A stretch of DNA of 64,000 nt from Corallium rubrum (taxonomy: Eukaryota > Cnidaria > Anthozoa > Scleralcyonacea > Coralliidae): positions 17,893,666-17,957,665 of the forward strand of contig OZ035997.1 of NCBI GenBank assembly GCA_964035015.1, in the 5' to 3' direction. The translations under genes were made by a program, and so were the position numbers. The notes under the pieces are model-generated. The model was not told the origin of the DNA and made no database searches. It was given only the letters and a program-made list of their open reading frames with translations. Positions 28,336 through 39,984 of the stretch are shown piece after piece (the first letter of the stretch is position 1; each line of letters begins with the position of its first letter).

Positions 28336-28583
28336 GTAATTTTTCTTCTTTTTAATAGTTTTAAAGAACGGACATTTTAAAGAGCTAAACTCCAGATATG
28401 CGTTATCTACGCAAGGCATTTTCTAACTTGAAGTAGCCTAATTATAAAATACCAGGGTGACTTCTTTACTTAATTTATATATATAGAAATATAATTTTCA
28501 TATCGACGTATTCTTTAATGAGTGCAAAGTTTAGATTTTCTTTGCAAGAAGCTACGTAGTCTTTGACGAGAAAAAACGTGGTC

Positions 28584-28659
28584 AGCAGGGTTGCCCAGTG
28601 GAAGCGTGCTGCATAGGCCCGTAACCCAGAGGTCGATGGATTGAAACCATCTCCTGCTA
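28584..28659 (+). pseudogene. iMet-variant, decayed
   Basis: AGCAGGGTTGCCCAG start, GCATAGGCCCGTAACCC arm: insertion retained and CAT changed to CGT. Confidence 0.75.
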
Positions 28660-28841
28660 ATGTTACTGGGGGAGAAATCCTGTTAGTTTGAAATAGTTTC
28701 ACTGCATAAAATACTCAAGTTAAATCTTGGCAGAAAATAATAATAATTCGAGATTTAACAAACGAACACAGTCAAATTTTTTTGTTTAAATCGAACGTAG
28801 AATATTTCAAAATCTGCAATATTTTTTTCAAAATCGTTTTG

Positions 28842-28878
28842 TTTCGATCCGTCGAGGGTTCGAGCTCCTCCTGGAGCA
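28842..28878 (+). pseudogene. tRNA-Ile 3' fragment
   Basis: Truncated form, GGTTCGAGCTCC. Confidence 0.75.
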
Positions 28879-29121
28879 GTATTTTTTCCCCTTTTATAAT
28901 AGTTTAAAAAATACTTCTTTTTCATAAACTAAATTCCAGGTATACTTTCTCAACACATATAGAGATTTTTAATTCTAAACAATTTTAAAATACCATTAAG
29001 AGTTGTAGTTAATTTAGATCACCACGTATAAAATATTCGTATCAAGTATTGTTTATTGAGAGAAAAATTTACACTTTTTTGGGAAGTAGCTTCGTAGCTT
29101 TCAACATAAACAAATGTACTC

Positions 29122-29193
29122 AGCAGGGTGGCGCAGTGGAAGCGTGCTGGGCCCATAAAGCAGAGATCGATAGATCTAAACCATCTCCTGTTA
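29122..29193 (+). pseudogene. last tRNA-iMet of the array, decayed
   Basis: Acceptor 5' side and anticodon bases kept, but CCCATAAAGCAGAGATCGATAG breaks the anticodon stem and T arm. The array ends at 29382, inside the first ten bases of a tRNA-Ile (GCTCCACTG). Confidence 0.75.
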
Positions 29194-29382
29194 ATGCTAC
29201 TGGGTGAGAAATCCTGTTAATTTGAATTAGTTTCACTGCATAAAATACTAAAGTTAAATCTAGGCAGAAAATAATAAAATTCGAGATTTAACAAAGTCAA
29301 TTTTTTTGTTTAAATCAAACGTATAATATTTCAAAATCTGCAATATTTTTTTCAAAATCGTTATGTTTCGAGCCGCTCCACT

Positions 29383-30058
29383 GCAATTCATCGCAAGTTA
29401 GCTTACGATGACTTGCGATGCCAGTCAGTTCCCCTTCGATTATCTATGATTGCTGTTACTTCATATTATCACCAGTCCCCAAAAATTTTTACGGCGCAAC
29501 TTGAATATCCTACCGTAAATTATATAATATAACAAGACGCCTGCTCAGGCGTTCACACGGGCTACTGATTGCTGAAAAAATATTGGCGTAGCCTTCACAC
29601 ATCTAGAAAACCTTAGGAACAGCGTGCGCATAACGCCTGTTAAAAGTACGAAACTCTCAGAAGCAATATCATTAAGCGGCCCAAATCAAACGAGAACGCA
29701 AGTCATCGCAAGTTTCAAAGCACGTTTTAGCTTGTGCTTGCTTGTGTCTCGTTTGATCGCCAGCTTGCGGTGACTTGCGTTAGCTTACGACTAATTTGAT
29801 CTTGTTCAAATTTCATCGCAAGTTTTCTTGAACTTGCGAGAGCTTGGGAAACGTTTGAACCTTGTGAACACAAAACACAAGTCGATGGAAGTCTTTCGCG
29901 CTCCGTCGCCATAGAAACTACCATGAGAACTAGCGAAATGGCGTGGGAACTAGCGGAAGTGCAGATCTTGCGACGCTTGTGCCGAAGTTTGACTGGTGGC
30001 ATCCTAGATCATGGAGGGGAGATGGATAGCAAACTTATAAAGCTTAACCCGAAACGAT
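29383..30058. other. no gene; repeats rich in CGCAAGT
   Basis: Contains repeated CATCGCAAGTT / CTTGCGATG / GACTTGCG words in both orientations at 29388-29425 and 29690-29850, probably an inverted-repeat element. The block CAGTTCCCCTTCGATTATCT at 29426 recurs at about 30463. No coding region supported. Confidence 0.5.
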
Positions 30059-30422
30059 GTTTGCACAACTTGCTATGGTAATTATACTCTTATAAGGGGC
30101 TAATGCAACGGGTTGTCCCACATGGCTAAAATCAGATATTGCTGAACTGAAGTGATATTACACTGTTGTTTAGGCCACGTCCACACCCAGGTAATGAGAC
30201 CATTGTTTTTTGCTTCCCTGAGGACCGAGTACAATATGAAAACGCTATGAAAACGCATACGTGTGAACGTGGTCTTAATTTCAGCAATAGCTGACCCTGG
30301 CCATGTGGGACTAGCCCGGGGAACGGAAACGCGTGAAGTCTGCACGCAGGCTAATGTGGGAAGACCTGTTTAGTCCATTAGCCCCTAATAAGTGTAGAAT
30401 TACCATAGCAAGTTGTGCAAAC
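30059..30422. mobile_element. MITE with about 45-bp inverted repeats
   Basis: The left end GTTTGCACAACTTGCTATGG and the right end inverse (CCATAGCAAGTTGTGCAAAC) extend inward through GGGGCTAATG / CATTAGCCCC. Internal palindromic GTCCACACC and GGTCTTAAT parts. Non-coding. Confidence 0.8.
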
Positions 30423-31405
30423 ACCGTTTCCGGTTTCGTAACGTCGTTTTAAGTTTCTTACCAGTTCCCCTTCGATTATCTATGGTCTTTTGTGATTATC
30501 GTTTGCTTTTGCCGTGTCTCACTGAGAATGCCATGCAGTCGGGCGACCAGAACGTGACACAAGTTGTTTTTATCGTTTGTATATTTCCAAATAAAGATTT
30601 CTTCTTTTTTTTTGCTTCATCTTGACAGTCCGATTTTATTTAGCATCTTATGGTTTCCGGTTTTTAGTTTAGCATTTTTAGTTTAGAACATGGTTTCCGG
30701 TTTTTAGTTTAGCATCCCACATGTGTGATTGCAAAACCGCATAGTTCTATACAAGTTCCTTGTTTCCCAAATACGGTCTTACAAACATGTTTTTCTATTA
30801 TATCTTACCTAAAACTAACCATCTAGAAACCTACTTAAGAAATGCGGAAACCGCTATCATCCTATACGCTAAACATTAATTATCACAAAGAATGCGGAGA
30901 ATAACCTACGCTAAAGATTCACTTAATAATTTACATGCGGAATGCGGAATGGCCCCGATATTTTAATATATTTAATAACTATATTAAATTTTTTAATAAC
31001 CGTTACAACAGGAAATCTTAATGTCGAATTAAAAATGGCGCATTGGGAATAATGTTGAAGTAACGATTTAAATACAAAGTTTAGATGATTTAGTTGTTCT
31101 ATCTATTAAAAATCCAAAAATGGTTGGAATAGTGGGTATACATCGAACAATTAAGTTGTCAAAAGTAGGTTTACCCCAATTTCTCAACAAAACGGTGATG
31201 TCAACTTATACTTTCTTTGTTGTATATTTTAAGATAAGTTCTAACGAGCTAATAAACTTCAAATATACGACAAAAAATATTCTAATGAAGGTAAAGGTAA
31301 AGCAAAAATTGTTTTGAGTTTTGACGCCAAATGTAACCTGCCCATGATTATACCTAATCCTATTTAAATGTCGTCTTATGATTAGGATATCAATAGTTCA
31401 CTAAT
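30423..31405. other. no gene seen; AT-rich
   Basis: A duplicated TGGTTTCCGGTTTTTAGTTT block lies at about 30648 and 30690. Otherwise no conserved frame, RNA gene or repeat could be supported. Confidence 0.5.
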
Positions 31406-31902
31406 CCATATCTTTGGCGTCAAACGCAACGGGAGATATCACTATGACAATACAGTAATTTAACTCCATATTGCCATCAGGTGATATCAACTTAATTGGA
31501 AAAGTAGGACACTGTGGCCCAGAGTTAGATTGCAACGTCTGCCATTTGATTTTAGTTTTGTGGCCAAGTTGTTCGCATTTGTGATAGTAAAAGACGATAT
31601 TTCAGAAGAACTAAAGTTGTAATTTACTATCTAATAAAAACCACGTCCAATAGCGCGCACAACAACGATAACATTACAACGATGGCGAACGCAAATGTTG
31701 TGCCTTCGATTTTCCGCTGCGCGCAACCTAAATCTGCTCAAATACCCGATTCCCGGTCACAAGAAAACAATTCTCATCAATAAGCAAAACATATAATTGT
31801 TCATGCCTTCAATTATGGAAACGGGAACTTCCAACGCACAAAAACTTTCTTCATTAATTTCCATAGTGATATCTCCCGTTGCGTTTGACGCCAAAGATAT
31901 GG
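31406..31902. mobile_element. MITE with 41-bp inverted repeats
   Basis: CCATATCTTTGGCGTCAAACG at the left end is matched exactly in inverse at the right; the repeat continues through CAACGGGAGATATCACTATG. About 500 bases, non-coding. Confidence 0.85.
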
Positions 31903-32919
31903 GTTTACCTACTATTATAATGTCATTGTTGACATACAGCTATGTTCATCCTGTTAAACCTTGACGTATTTTGTTCGACATGTCCAGATGATTTCTATCC
32001 AGTAATTCATTCAACATTATCGCATCGTTCAGTTCTGTTAGTTAACAAACCAAGAAGCATTGTTCTTCAATTTTCAAATGGTATGAAATAATTTTGTTGT
32101 TTGTAGTAGAGATTTTAGAATCTTTGTGAAGAGACGTAACCATTCTAATTAATTCATTAAGGCCTGTTTCAAACGTCGAACTTTTAATAATTATCATTGT
32201 CTAATTTAAATATGTATTTATAGGTATGGCATATGATCAGTTCGACGTTTGAACTATTGGCCTAAGATTATTCTTTTTATGAGTATCAGACTATCAGTAT
32301 TAGTTTAAATAAATATCTCCTCGAATTTGCACGAATTGGAAAATCGACCTTGGAGAGGTGTTCCCCCCCCCCCCCCAGTCCTCCCCGTGGCGCCGCTACT
32401 GTAATAACACACGGTAAAAAGTGCATTTTGTTGGGTTTTTCCTGCTGAAAATTGAGAAATTTAAAACCCAACTGTTTTTATAAACAACCTCTTCATTTTA
32501 AACCTGGGTTTCATATGTATTTTCTTTATATTTGTCCACTGAAACCAATGGCAATTTTGGTTGCGTATCGTTTTTTCATTTGAGGGCTTATATTTTTACT
32601 GTTTTCCTTGTTTTTACTCGTCATGTCAGTGTTCACCTAGTCTCCCTCGCAGCCGTTCTTTGGGTCGGACTCTGGTCAGTGTTCACCTACTCTACGGTAT
32701 ATTGAAATTTGATTTAAGTCTGAAAGTAGTTAACAAGTTTAGTTTTTCTTTGATTTCAAGCTGTTTTTGCAACCCAGTTCACCAAATTCAGCTTCATTTT
32801 CTATTGACGTGCATGGCGGCCCCCGCATAAACTTTGTTATGAAGTTTGTTTGTAGCTGTAAGACAAAAACGGGGAGACCATGGGCTCTAGATTGCTACGA
32901 ATATATAATTAAGGCTGTT
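31903..32919. other. no gene seen
   Basis: AT-rich, with a 14-15 base C tract at about 32364-32378. Short frames (61-89 codons) have no recognisable features. Confidence 0.5.
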
Positions 32920-33221
32920 TATATGAGAGGCGAGCCAGCCCGGTAAGTGGGACTGATAGCCCGGTAAGCGAGATCTCACTGTGTAGTTATTTTCCTGTTA
33001 AAAATTCCTCTGCGTTTATATGGCCAAGCGGGCTAGCCCGGTTAGCGAGATCTCACTTGAACGAGGCGAGATCTCGGTAAGCGGGATGAAAATTTCCCAT
33101 GTAAACAGTCGCTGCATGCCAACGCGGTAGGCGGGATGAAATTCGTTCATATAAACGCGAGCCAGAAATCATCCCGCTTACTGGGCTATCCCAGTAAGCG
33201 GGCTGGCTCGCCTCCATATAA
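32920..33221. mobile_element. foldback element built of CCCGGTAAGCGGGA-like repeats
   Basis: GAGGCGAGCCAGCCCGGTAAG at the left and its inverse at the right, with further internal copies of GCCCGGTAAGCGAGATCTC in both orientations. A related shorter foldback is at about 37240-37315. Confidence 0.75.
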
Positions 33222-33408
33222 CCGTGCTCTTTTCTGTCCCCATCGGAATCAACCGCCTGATATTCCATTCGTGCTTTGAAAGCCATCAAGCAAGTGATCA
33301 AGTTTCCAATCACTTCCGAACTCCAACGAAATCCTTTTTTCTTTGTCAATTCAAACGTCTAGTCACGCGCGATGCTTTTAAGACTTTTAATCATGTTTTA
33401 ATGACTTT

Positions 33409-36400
33409 AATGGACCTTTCCCCTTTTAGCAAAAACCGCAATGCATCATGGTAGAGTGGTAACGCTCATCTGCCAAGGAAAATGGCGGGAGAGGAGCGGG
33501 TGTTTTGTGTGGCAGAGGACTTTTGCTTTTTAAACGAATGTCATCAAATAAAATAGCAAAAAAACTTATCTTTACGGTTAAGGAGGTTTTTACTCGGACT
33601 CTAAACTAGATATAAGGCAATCGCGGCGGTTTTTGTTGGAAATAATGACTTGGGTTGACTGGACAAACAATGGCCAGTTCGAAGATAAACATTCTAGAAG
33701 AAGTGTCTTAAAGTACAATTGTAGGTGAGTAGACTTGGCTATTTAATCTCATAAGAATCTTTTGTTATATGACTAAGCGGCGACGCCTAGTCTACTTAGA
33801 TCGCAAATATTTTGTGCATCCGAATGCATGTTGAGGACTTTTTCGTCTGCAATCTCGAGCAAGTTTTCCTTAATTACCACCAGTCGTTCGATAAACATTT
33901 AAGTAAGAGAAAGACCTTTAAATTTGTTTTGGCGCCAGTAAACCCGGTTTCCTTGTCAACGGCAAAGCTCAGGTCTTTTGCAAAAGCGTTAACTTGAACA
34001 GAAACTGTAATTTGGTATTCTTGCTGTATTTTGTTTCTGAATTTCTTAATTGTAACCGTGGAAGAAGCTTCTTGACACCATTAATTGCTGTAGGTTTTAA
34101 ATATAGGTTAGTTGTGTGTTTTTTAAATATAAACATTTAGCTAAAAAGTTGATTTTCCAAGCTGACAAGGCAGTTGGCACAATTTTAAATTATTATTGTT
34201 GTTTGATAACTGTTTATAAAGGCTTTTTTATAAATTTGATAAAAAGATAATTAATTTAATTTGTATTATAGAATTGTAAATAATTCAGTTTGACTAGCAA
34301 GATTTAGTTAGGTTAAAATTCAAATAATAATTGTGTACAAATTTATATAAATAGTTAGGATAGTTAGATATAGTGTTAAATAAGTAAATAAATTAATATT
34401 AAATAAATAAACAGAAGCCAAACCACAAACAATGAATGAAGAAAACAACAAATTACTCCAGCTACAGGACACAAAGTCATGGACAAGAGATTTAAAGTCA
34501 CTTCCACTATTTTCACATCATCTGCTGCAAAAACATTTTACAACTGAAACCCAAGCAGATGACAGTGCAACCGGTGCTTATGAACACAAGAAATTAGGTT
34601 TACTTACCAGCTTTTCAAAGATGCAGTAGGTATGTGAAACAAGTTCAAGTGAAACCAGAAGTAAAAATAGATGGTGACCAAGTACAGTATGTTATTCAAA
34701 AAGAACAGTCCATGCATCAATGAAGAGTAAAAGTTAGTTATCTATGTGCACTTAAATCAGTCAACAGGAGTGTTGTTTGTGCAAAAAGAATTGGAAAAAG
34801 TGGATGCAGCAAACATGTCAGTGATGTTGCTGAACTATTGTTTTAATTCTTGATTATTATTATTAGAAGTTCCCGACGATATCCAACCTGCACACAGCTT
34901 CTTTAACAATGGCATGTGTCAAGAAATTATGTAACATATGAAGCAATGCTTTTGAGGATTTAAGATGTGGTAATGCCTCTTATGAAAAGGGTGACAAAGG
35001 AAGAAAACATGAATTACCAAACAGAGATGCAGTCAACTACAATCCTACCCCACATTTTGCAAGAGAACTGCAGCCATGCCAGAATAGAGGAATTGACTCA
35101 TAGGTTAGAACAGGCAGGGAAAGCTAGTTACCTCAGTAAATTGTTGGTATCGAATGACTATAAATTAAACCTATTTCATTTGAGAAACTACAGAATTGCA
35201 GGATATAACCTGCCATCTACATGACACTCAGGAACAAATGCTAGAAAATTTGCAAGTAGACACTAGTAACCAAACGTATGCTGTATAGATGAAAATAATA
35301 TGGGATTTGTGGAAGAAAATTTAGGTACAACACATGACACAACATTGGAAATTGAAAGGAACATCAGGAGCCAATCTGATTGTAAAAAATGGTATGAGGA
35401 ACAAAAGCTGAAACTGACTGCCTCAAACTTATATCTTAAATCCTCAAAAGCATTGCTTCATATGTTACATAATTGGGTTTCAGTTATAAAATGTTTTTGC
35501 AGCAGATGATGTGAAAATACTGGAAGTGACTTTAAATCTCTTGTCCATGACTTTGTGTCCTGTAGCTGGAGTAATTTGTTGTTTTCTTCATTCATTGTTT
35601 GTGGTTTGGCTTCTGTTTATTTATTTAATATTAAATTATTTACTTATTTAACATTATATCTAACTATCCTAACTATTTATATAAATTTGTACACAATTAT
35701 TATTTGAATTTTAACCTAACTAAATCTTGCTAATAGTTTAACTGAATTATTTACAATTCTGTAATACAAATTAAATTAATTATCTTTTTATCAAATTTAT
35801 AAAAAAGCCTTTATAAACAGTTATCAAACAACAATAATAATTTAAAATTGTGCCAACTGCCTTGTCAGCTTGGAAAATCAACATTTTAGCTAAATGCTTA
35901 TATTTAAAAAACACAACAACTAACCTATATTTAAAACCTACAGCAATTAATGGTGTCAAGAAGCTTCTTCCACGGTTACAAAGAAATTCAGAAACAAAAT
36001 ACAGCAAGAATACCAAATTACAGTTTCTGTTCAAGTTAACGCTTTTGCAAAAGACCTGAGCTTTGCCGTTGACAAGGAAACCGGGTTTACTGGCGCCAAA
36101 ACAAATTTAAAGGTCTTTCTCTTAGATAAATGTTTATCGAACGATTGGTGGTAATTAAGGAAAACTTGCTCGAGATTGCAGAGACGAAAAAGTCCTCAAC
36201 ATGCATTCGGATGCACAAAATATTTGCGATCTAAGTAGACTAGGCGTCGCCGCTTAGTCATATAACAAAAGATTCTTATGAGATTAAATAGCCAAGTCTA
36301 CTCACCTACAATTGTACTTTAAGACACTTCTTCTAGAATGTTTATCTTCGAACTGCCATTGTTTGTCCAGTCAACCCGAGTCGTTATTTCCAACAAAAAC

Positions 36401-36620
36401 CGCCGCGATTGCCTTATATCTAGTTTAGAGTCCGAGTAAAAACCTCCTTAACTGTAAAGATAAGTTTTTTTGCTATTTTATTTGATGACATTCGTTTAAA
36501 AAGCAAAAGTCCTCTGCCACACAAAACGCCCGCTCCTCTCCCGCCATTTTGCTTGGCAGATGAGCGTTACCACTCTACCATGATGCATTGCGGTTTTTGC
36601 TAAAAGGGGAAAGGTCCATT
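33409..36620. mobile_element. 3.2-kb element with about 1.1-kb inverted arms around a decayed YqaJ-nuclease gene
   Basis: The left arm (33409-about 34551) is matched in inverse by the right arm (about 35473-36620), from AATGGACCTTTCCCC at the outer ends to the TCATCTGCTGCAAAAAC region inside, with about 5% visible differences. The central 0.9 kb and the inner part of the arms carry remnants of a SWIM/YqaJ gene. The 5' end of that gene (LQDTKSWTRDLKSLPLF) lies within the arms and so exists twice, inverted. No clear target duplication and no transposase. Confidence 0.8.
33645..35520 (+). pseudogene. decayed SWIM/YqaJ-type nuclease gene
   Basis: Possible first exon 33645-33724 (ends CAATTGTAG before GTGAGT). 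From 34432 the sequence resembles the intact gene at 59038-61247: a W-x-DL-x-x-LP motif (TKSWTRDLKSLPLF), then SWIM-like remnants at about 34740-34840, a QAGKASYLSKLL helix at about 35110, and at about 35390 the YqaJ opening motif (KKWYEEQKLKLTASN). Many stops and frame changes lie between. The catalytic half of the nuclease is missing because the right arm begins there. Clearly non-functional. Confidence 0.65.
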
Positions 36621-36636
36621 CATCCCGGTTCACCGG

Positions 36637-37217
36637 GCCAGCCTAGCCTAGTTTCTATGCCTTTCGTTTCCGCCATGAGCATGGCCGCGTAATCGGTTTG
36701 GGTTCTTGGGAAGACTGGGGAGAGGCTGGAAACGAGAAGGCCTAGCAACATTCGCAAAAAGGTCCTGCCCAGAATCGTTCTGGCCCTTCGAGTGTCCCTG
36801 GGATCTAGCGTACGACAGTATATTAAAGTAAAAAGCATAAGCATGTCTGGCGAAGATTTTACCAAAGATCTTGGCGATCGAAAGAAGGAAATTATGGAAT
36901 ATATTCCAATTGGAACTCGAAATGAAAATTTAACTGTTTAACTTTCAACTTTTGGCGGTTGCAGAAGGAAAGCTAGTGATAAGAAAGCTAGGCCAGTGAA
37001 CCTTCGTCGATCCGAGGTGAGATAGAGCTTGTATTAAAATAGTAAGTGTCGGGAAACACTTAGGACGTCATAACATCACAATTCTTCCTCAATAAACAAC
37101 TGAGCTGTAAAGTGAAAGTGTTTACGAATGTTGCTAGGCCTTCCCCAGCGGGTCCGTTCGGATCACTTCCGAAACGTGTCAACCGAGGAAGGCCTAGAAA
37201 CTAGGCTAGGGCCAGCC
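36637..37217. mobile_element. foldback MITE (GGCCAGCCTAGCCTAGTTTC ends)
   Basis: Inverted ends: CAGCCTAGCCTAGTTTCTA and TAGAAACTAGGCTAGGGCC. An inner pair GGCCTAGCAACATTCG / CGAATGTTGCTAGGCC is also inverted. Non-coding. Confidence 0.7.
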
Positions 37218-37365
37218 CAGAGCTCTGGAATATTTGTACTGTAGTGTGTTCATATGGAAAATTTTCATCCCACTTTACCGGGAGCCGGGTCACCGGGCTG
37301 GCTCGCTTCCCATATGAACACAAAGTCTTTTTGTATCTGCGCAACGCGCAGATATATTGTTATCG

Positions 37366-37367
37366 TG

Positions 37368-37399
<32 letters not shown>
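37366..37399. repeat. TG microsatellite
   Basis: About 16 uninterrupted TG units. Confidence 0.95.
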
Positions 37400-37400
<1 letters not shown>

Positions 37401-37634
37401 TGTGGGTTAACTTTTTGGTGTAACCGCTGATCTGTAATGTGTGCAGTAGTGTGACTGTTTATATTTCCTCGCCATGTTGTATGAACTAAGGAGCGAGACG
37501 AAGAACAACATTATTTTCGAAGAAAGTCAATTGCAATGCTGTATGATTGGAGTAGTATGATTCAGGGATACTTTAAAATGATTGCGTCTGACCGTGCGCC
37601 AAGTGATAGCATAATAATTCAATTTGATATTTGC

Positions 37635-37746
37635 GCTCATCTCAGTTCAAATAGATTTTTCTCCGTTGCTATTCTGTACGATTTGTTCTAATTCACATAT
37701 GTTGTACAGAATTTAACGCTCTATCTAATCGTACAAGTTTCCCAAG
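37635..37746. repeat. left part of a 206-bp satellite
   Basis: Matches the satellite units at 41281-42025 (CTCATCTCAGTTCAAATAG through CGTACAAGTTTCCCAAG). It is separated from them by the foldback insertion. Confidence 0.8.
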
Positions 37747-37765
37747 AGATAATCTAATTGGCGCG

Positions 37766-37935
37766 CCTCGCGAGTCGCGAGTAAATGGCGCGAGTCGCGA
37801 GTAAATGGCGCGAGTCGCGAGTAAATGGCGCGAGTAGCGACTAAATGGCGCGAGTCGCGAGTAAATGGCGCGAGTCGCGAGTAAATGGCGCGAGTCGCGA
37901 GTAAATGGTGCGAGTAGCGACTAAATGGCGCGAGT
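37766..37935. repeat. 20-bp tandem repeat in left arm (TAAATGGCGCGAGTCGCGAG)
   Basis: About eight copies, some with AGTAGCGAC in place of AGTCGCGAG. The inverse array is at about 41168-41255. CpG-rich, unlike its surroundings. Confidence 0.9.
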
Positions 37936-38019
37936 AAACTTTTGTCGCGAGCTTTTGTTCCGGCTTTAATTTTGCCTGGGTCTTTTTCTCCGGTTTTGCT
38001 ACCGGGAACCCAAAAAATA

Positions 38020-39984
38020 GGTACGCAATGCGTACATGCGGATACTGGTATTTATTTGGCCTACAGATAATGATTGAACAACGTAAATTGTTCACTAAAA
38101 CATACTGAAAATGCTTGATAACCTTGCGACATATCAGCATATGCTCTCACGTATCATCTAGACCTTACTTAATCTCCAACCCAATCTCTAACCCAAGCCC
38201 GGCCCCAACCCTAATCTTAACTCTAATCTTAAAATGACAATTTTAAAGGTAGATTGGGAAAAACAGGAAACCCGATTGCTAATCGCATTGTTAAAAGAAT
38301 GTGATATATCGCTTTCGTTCTAATCTTTACTACGTTAGACTCTGGTAACACATGAATTGATTTGTCTCAACAATGATCAACGCGCTTTTTGAATAAGTAT
38401 TTTATACGCCTGTTGATTTCTTTCTGCGTATATATATACAGACAATCAGATATATAGCTAAGACATCTTGGCCAAGGGCCTAACATATCAACAGTACACT
38501 CGAAACATTTGTTTAAAACATGAAACGCGGTCCATATAATCGCATTAAAAAATATGATACTTATATCGCTTTAATTTCGCTCGAGTGTAATGTTAGAACT
38601 CAACAAACCTTTAACTCAACACAATAAGCTTGTGATCATGCCACTGCACGTATATTCGAATTAAAGCATTAGAACCGGCGCAAAGAACATCCTGAAAATT
38701 TCTGCTTGTGAATTATAGTTAAACATCTTGGCCCAGCGCTTATCCTGTTAACACTTCAAACATTAATTCAAAGGCTATTCAGATTTCAGAAATATTGATT
38801 CGAACTGTTTAACATTCTTGTCTGAGCAAAAACGTTATAAATTGACTACACTCTTCAACATGTACTCCTACGTCTCATCTATAGAAATAACTATAATCGT
38901 TAATTTCTAACGATTAACCCCAATCTGGCAATCTCTAACCCCTATACTAAAATGCTTGAACACACGGTAAGGTTAGGTAAATTATAGTTGGTAAATCGGC
39001 AAAAACAGGAAACGCGGACGCTAATCGCATTGTTAAAGAATATGATATTTTTATGTTTGATATGTCTATGGTTTAGACTCTGGTAACATACGCATTGATG
39101 CGTCTCAATAAATCAATGTTCAACGCGTTTTTTGAATAAGTATTGAATACGTCTACATGTAACATAGACAGTGCCAAGCACGGTGGATTTCTAAAACCTA
39201 AGCTAAAACATCTTGGCCGAGCGCCTAACACGTAAACACTTCAGACATTTAAGAGTTAAAAGGGCATTCAGATTTCAGAAAGATCTTTAATCCGAAGCCA
39301 AACAAGCGCTGACACTGTTTCTTCGTCCTTGGAAAGCTTGTCGTTTAGGCGACAACGTCGAAACGCGTTTCGGAATTATCAGAGTATAAACACCTTGTAT
39401 GGTTTGATTACGTGATGCTGAGATGAACAAGAGAAAGTATTGCATGTAAATATGCAGTCACCGCGCGCTTGTATTTATAGTATAAAACAACAGTACATAC
39501 ATACATGTACATAAAAATGTATTAAAATGCTGAAATACACATTGTTTCGAAACCAGAGAATCCGCAAAAATTCTCAAAACCGTTCAAATTTATACCGACA
39601 GACCAGTAGCCCACTGTCAGCTGTCGACTTGTCATATGTTTCTTGGCGTCTTGTGATAGCGCGCAAATGTTCATTACCTGAAACAAAACTCTACTTTCTA
39701 TCTTCCATTCATTGTTCTGGTACACTTTCATAAACCCTTCGCACATACAAATAAGACTTCTGAAGTATGCTGATTCGGATCCGCTATTGGTCGTTTGCGT
39801 TGACACGTGATTGACGAAAACATTCGTACACACAAACACACAAACACACAAACACACAAACACACAAACACACAAACACACAAACACACAAACACACAAA
39901 CACACAAACACACAAACACACAAACACACAAACACACAACCGCGCTCATGACATAGCGGATATGGTTTAGCAACCAGTATCCGC
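38020..39984. mobile_element. nested insertion in the left foldback arm
   Basis: It interrupts the arm. The flanks are AAAAATAG on both sides, an 8-base candidate duplication, and ends carry GCGGATACTGGT / ACCAGTATCCGC in inverse. It contains an imperfect internal duplication (blocks around CTAATCGCATTGTTAAA and ACATCTTGGCC...GCGC at 38.25-38.79 and 38.99-39.29 kb). No transposase. The GGTACGCATTGCGTACATGC block at its left end recurs at 43978. Confidence 0.6.
39829..39939. repeat. CACACAAA microsatellite
   Basis: About 14 copies of an 8-base unit. Frames on the minus strand (CVFVCL repeats) are artefacts. Confidence 0.95.

Larger units (their letters stand above)
15824..29382. repeat. 13.5-kb tandem tRNA-iMet / tRNA-Ile(UAU) array
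   Basis: Alternating blocks: iMet gene, about 180-bp spacer, full tRNA-Ile(UAU), about 240-bp spacer, an iMet variant with a 4-base insertion, about 160-bp spacer, a tRNA-Ile 3' fragment, about 240-bp spacer, then iMet again. Spacers between equivalent genes are nearly identical. Part of the array is a strict 1103-bp higher-order unit (copies at 18256, 19359, 20462 for Ile and 18588, 19691, 20794 for the variant); a second block has a period of about 1101 (23623/24723, 23872/24973). Divergence increases toward the right end (27.5-29.4 kb), where copies are truncated. Frames on the minus strand of about 66-76 codons are antisense tRNA artefacts. Confidence 0.95.

Noticed and set aside
37766..37935. 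Regular 20-bp repeats considered as a CRISPR array
   Set aside because: No unique spacers, eukaryotic context, and the array lies inside transposon arms.
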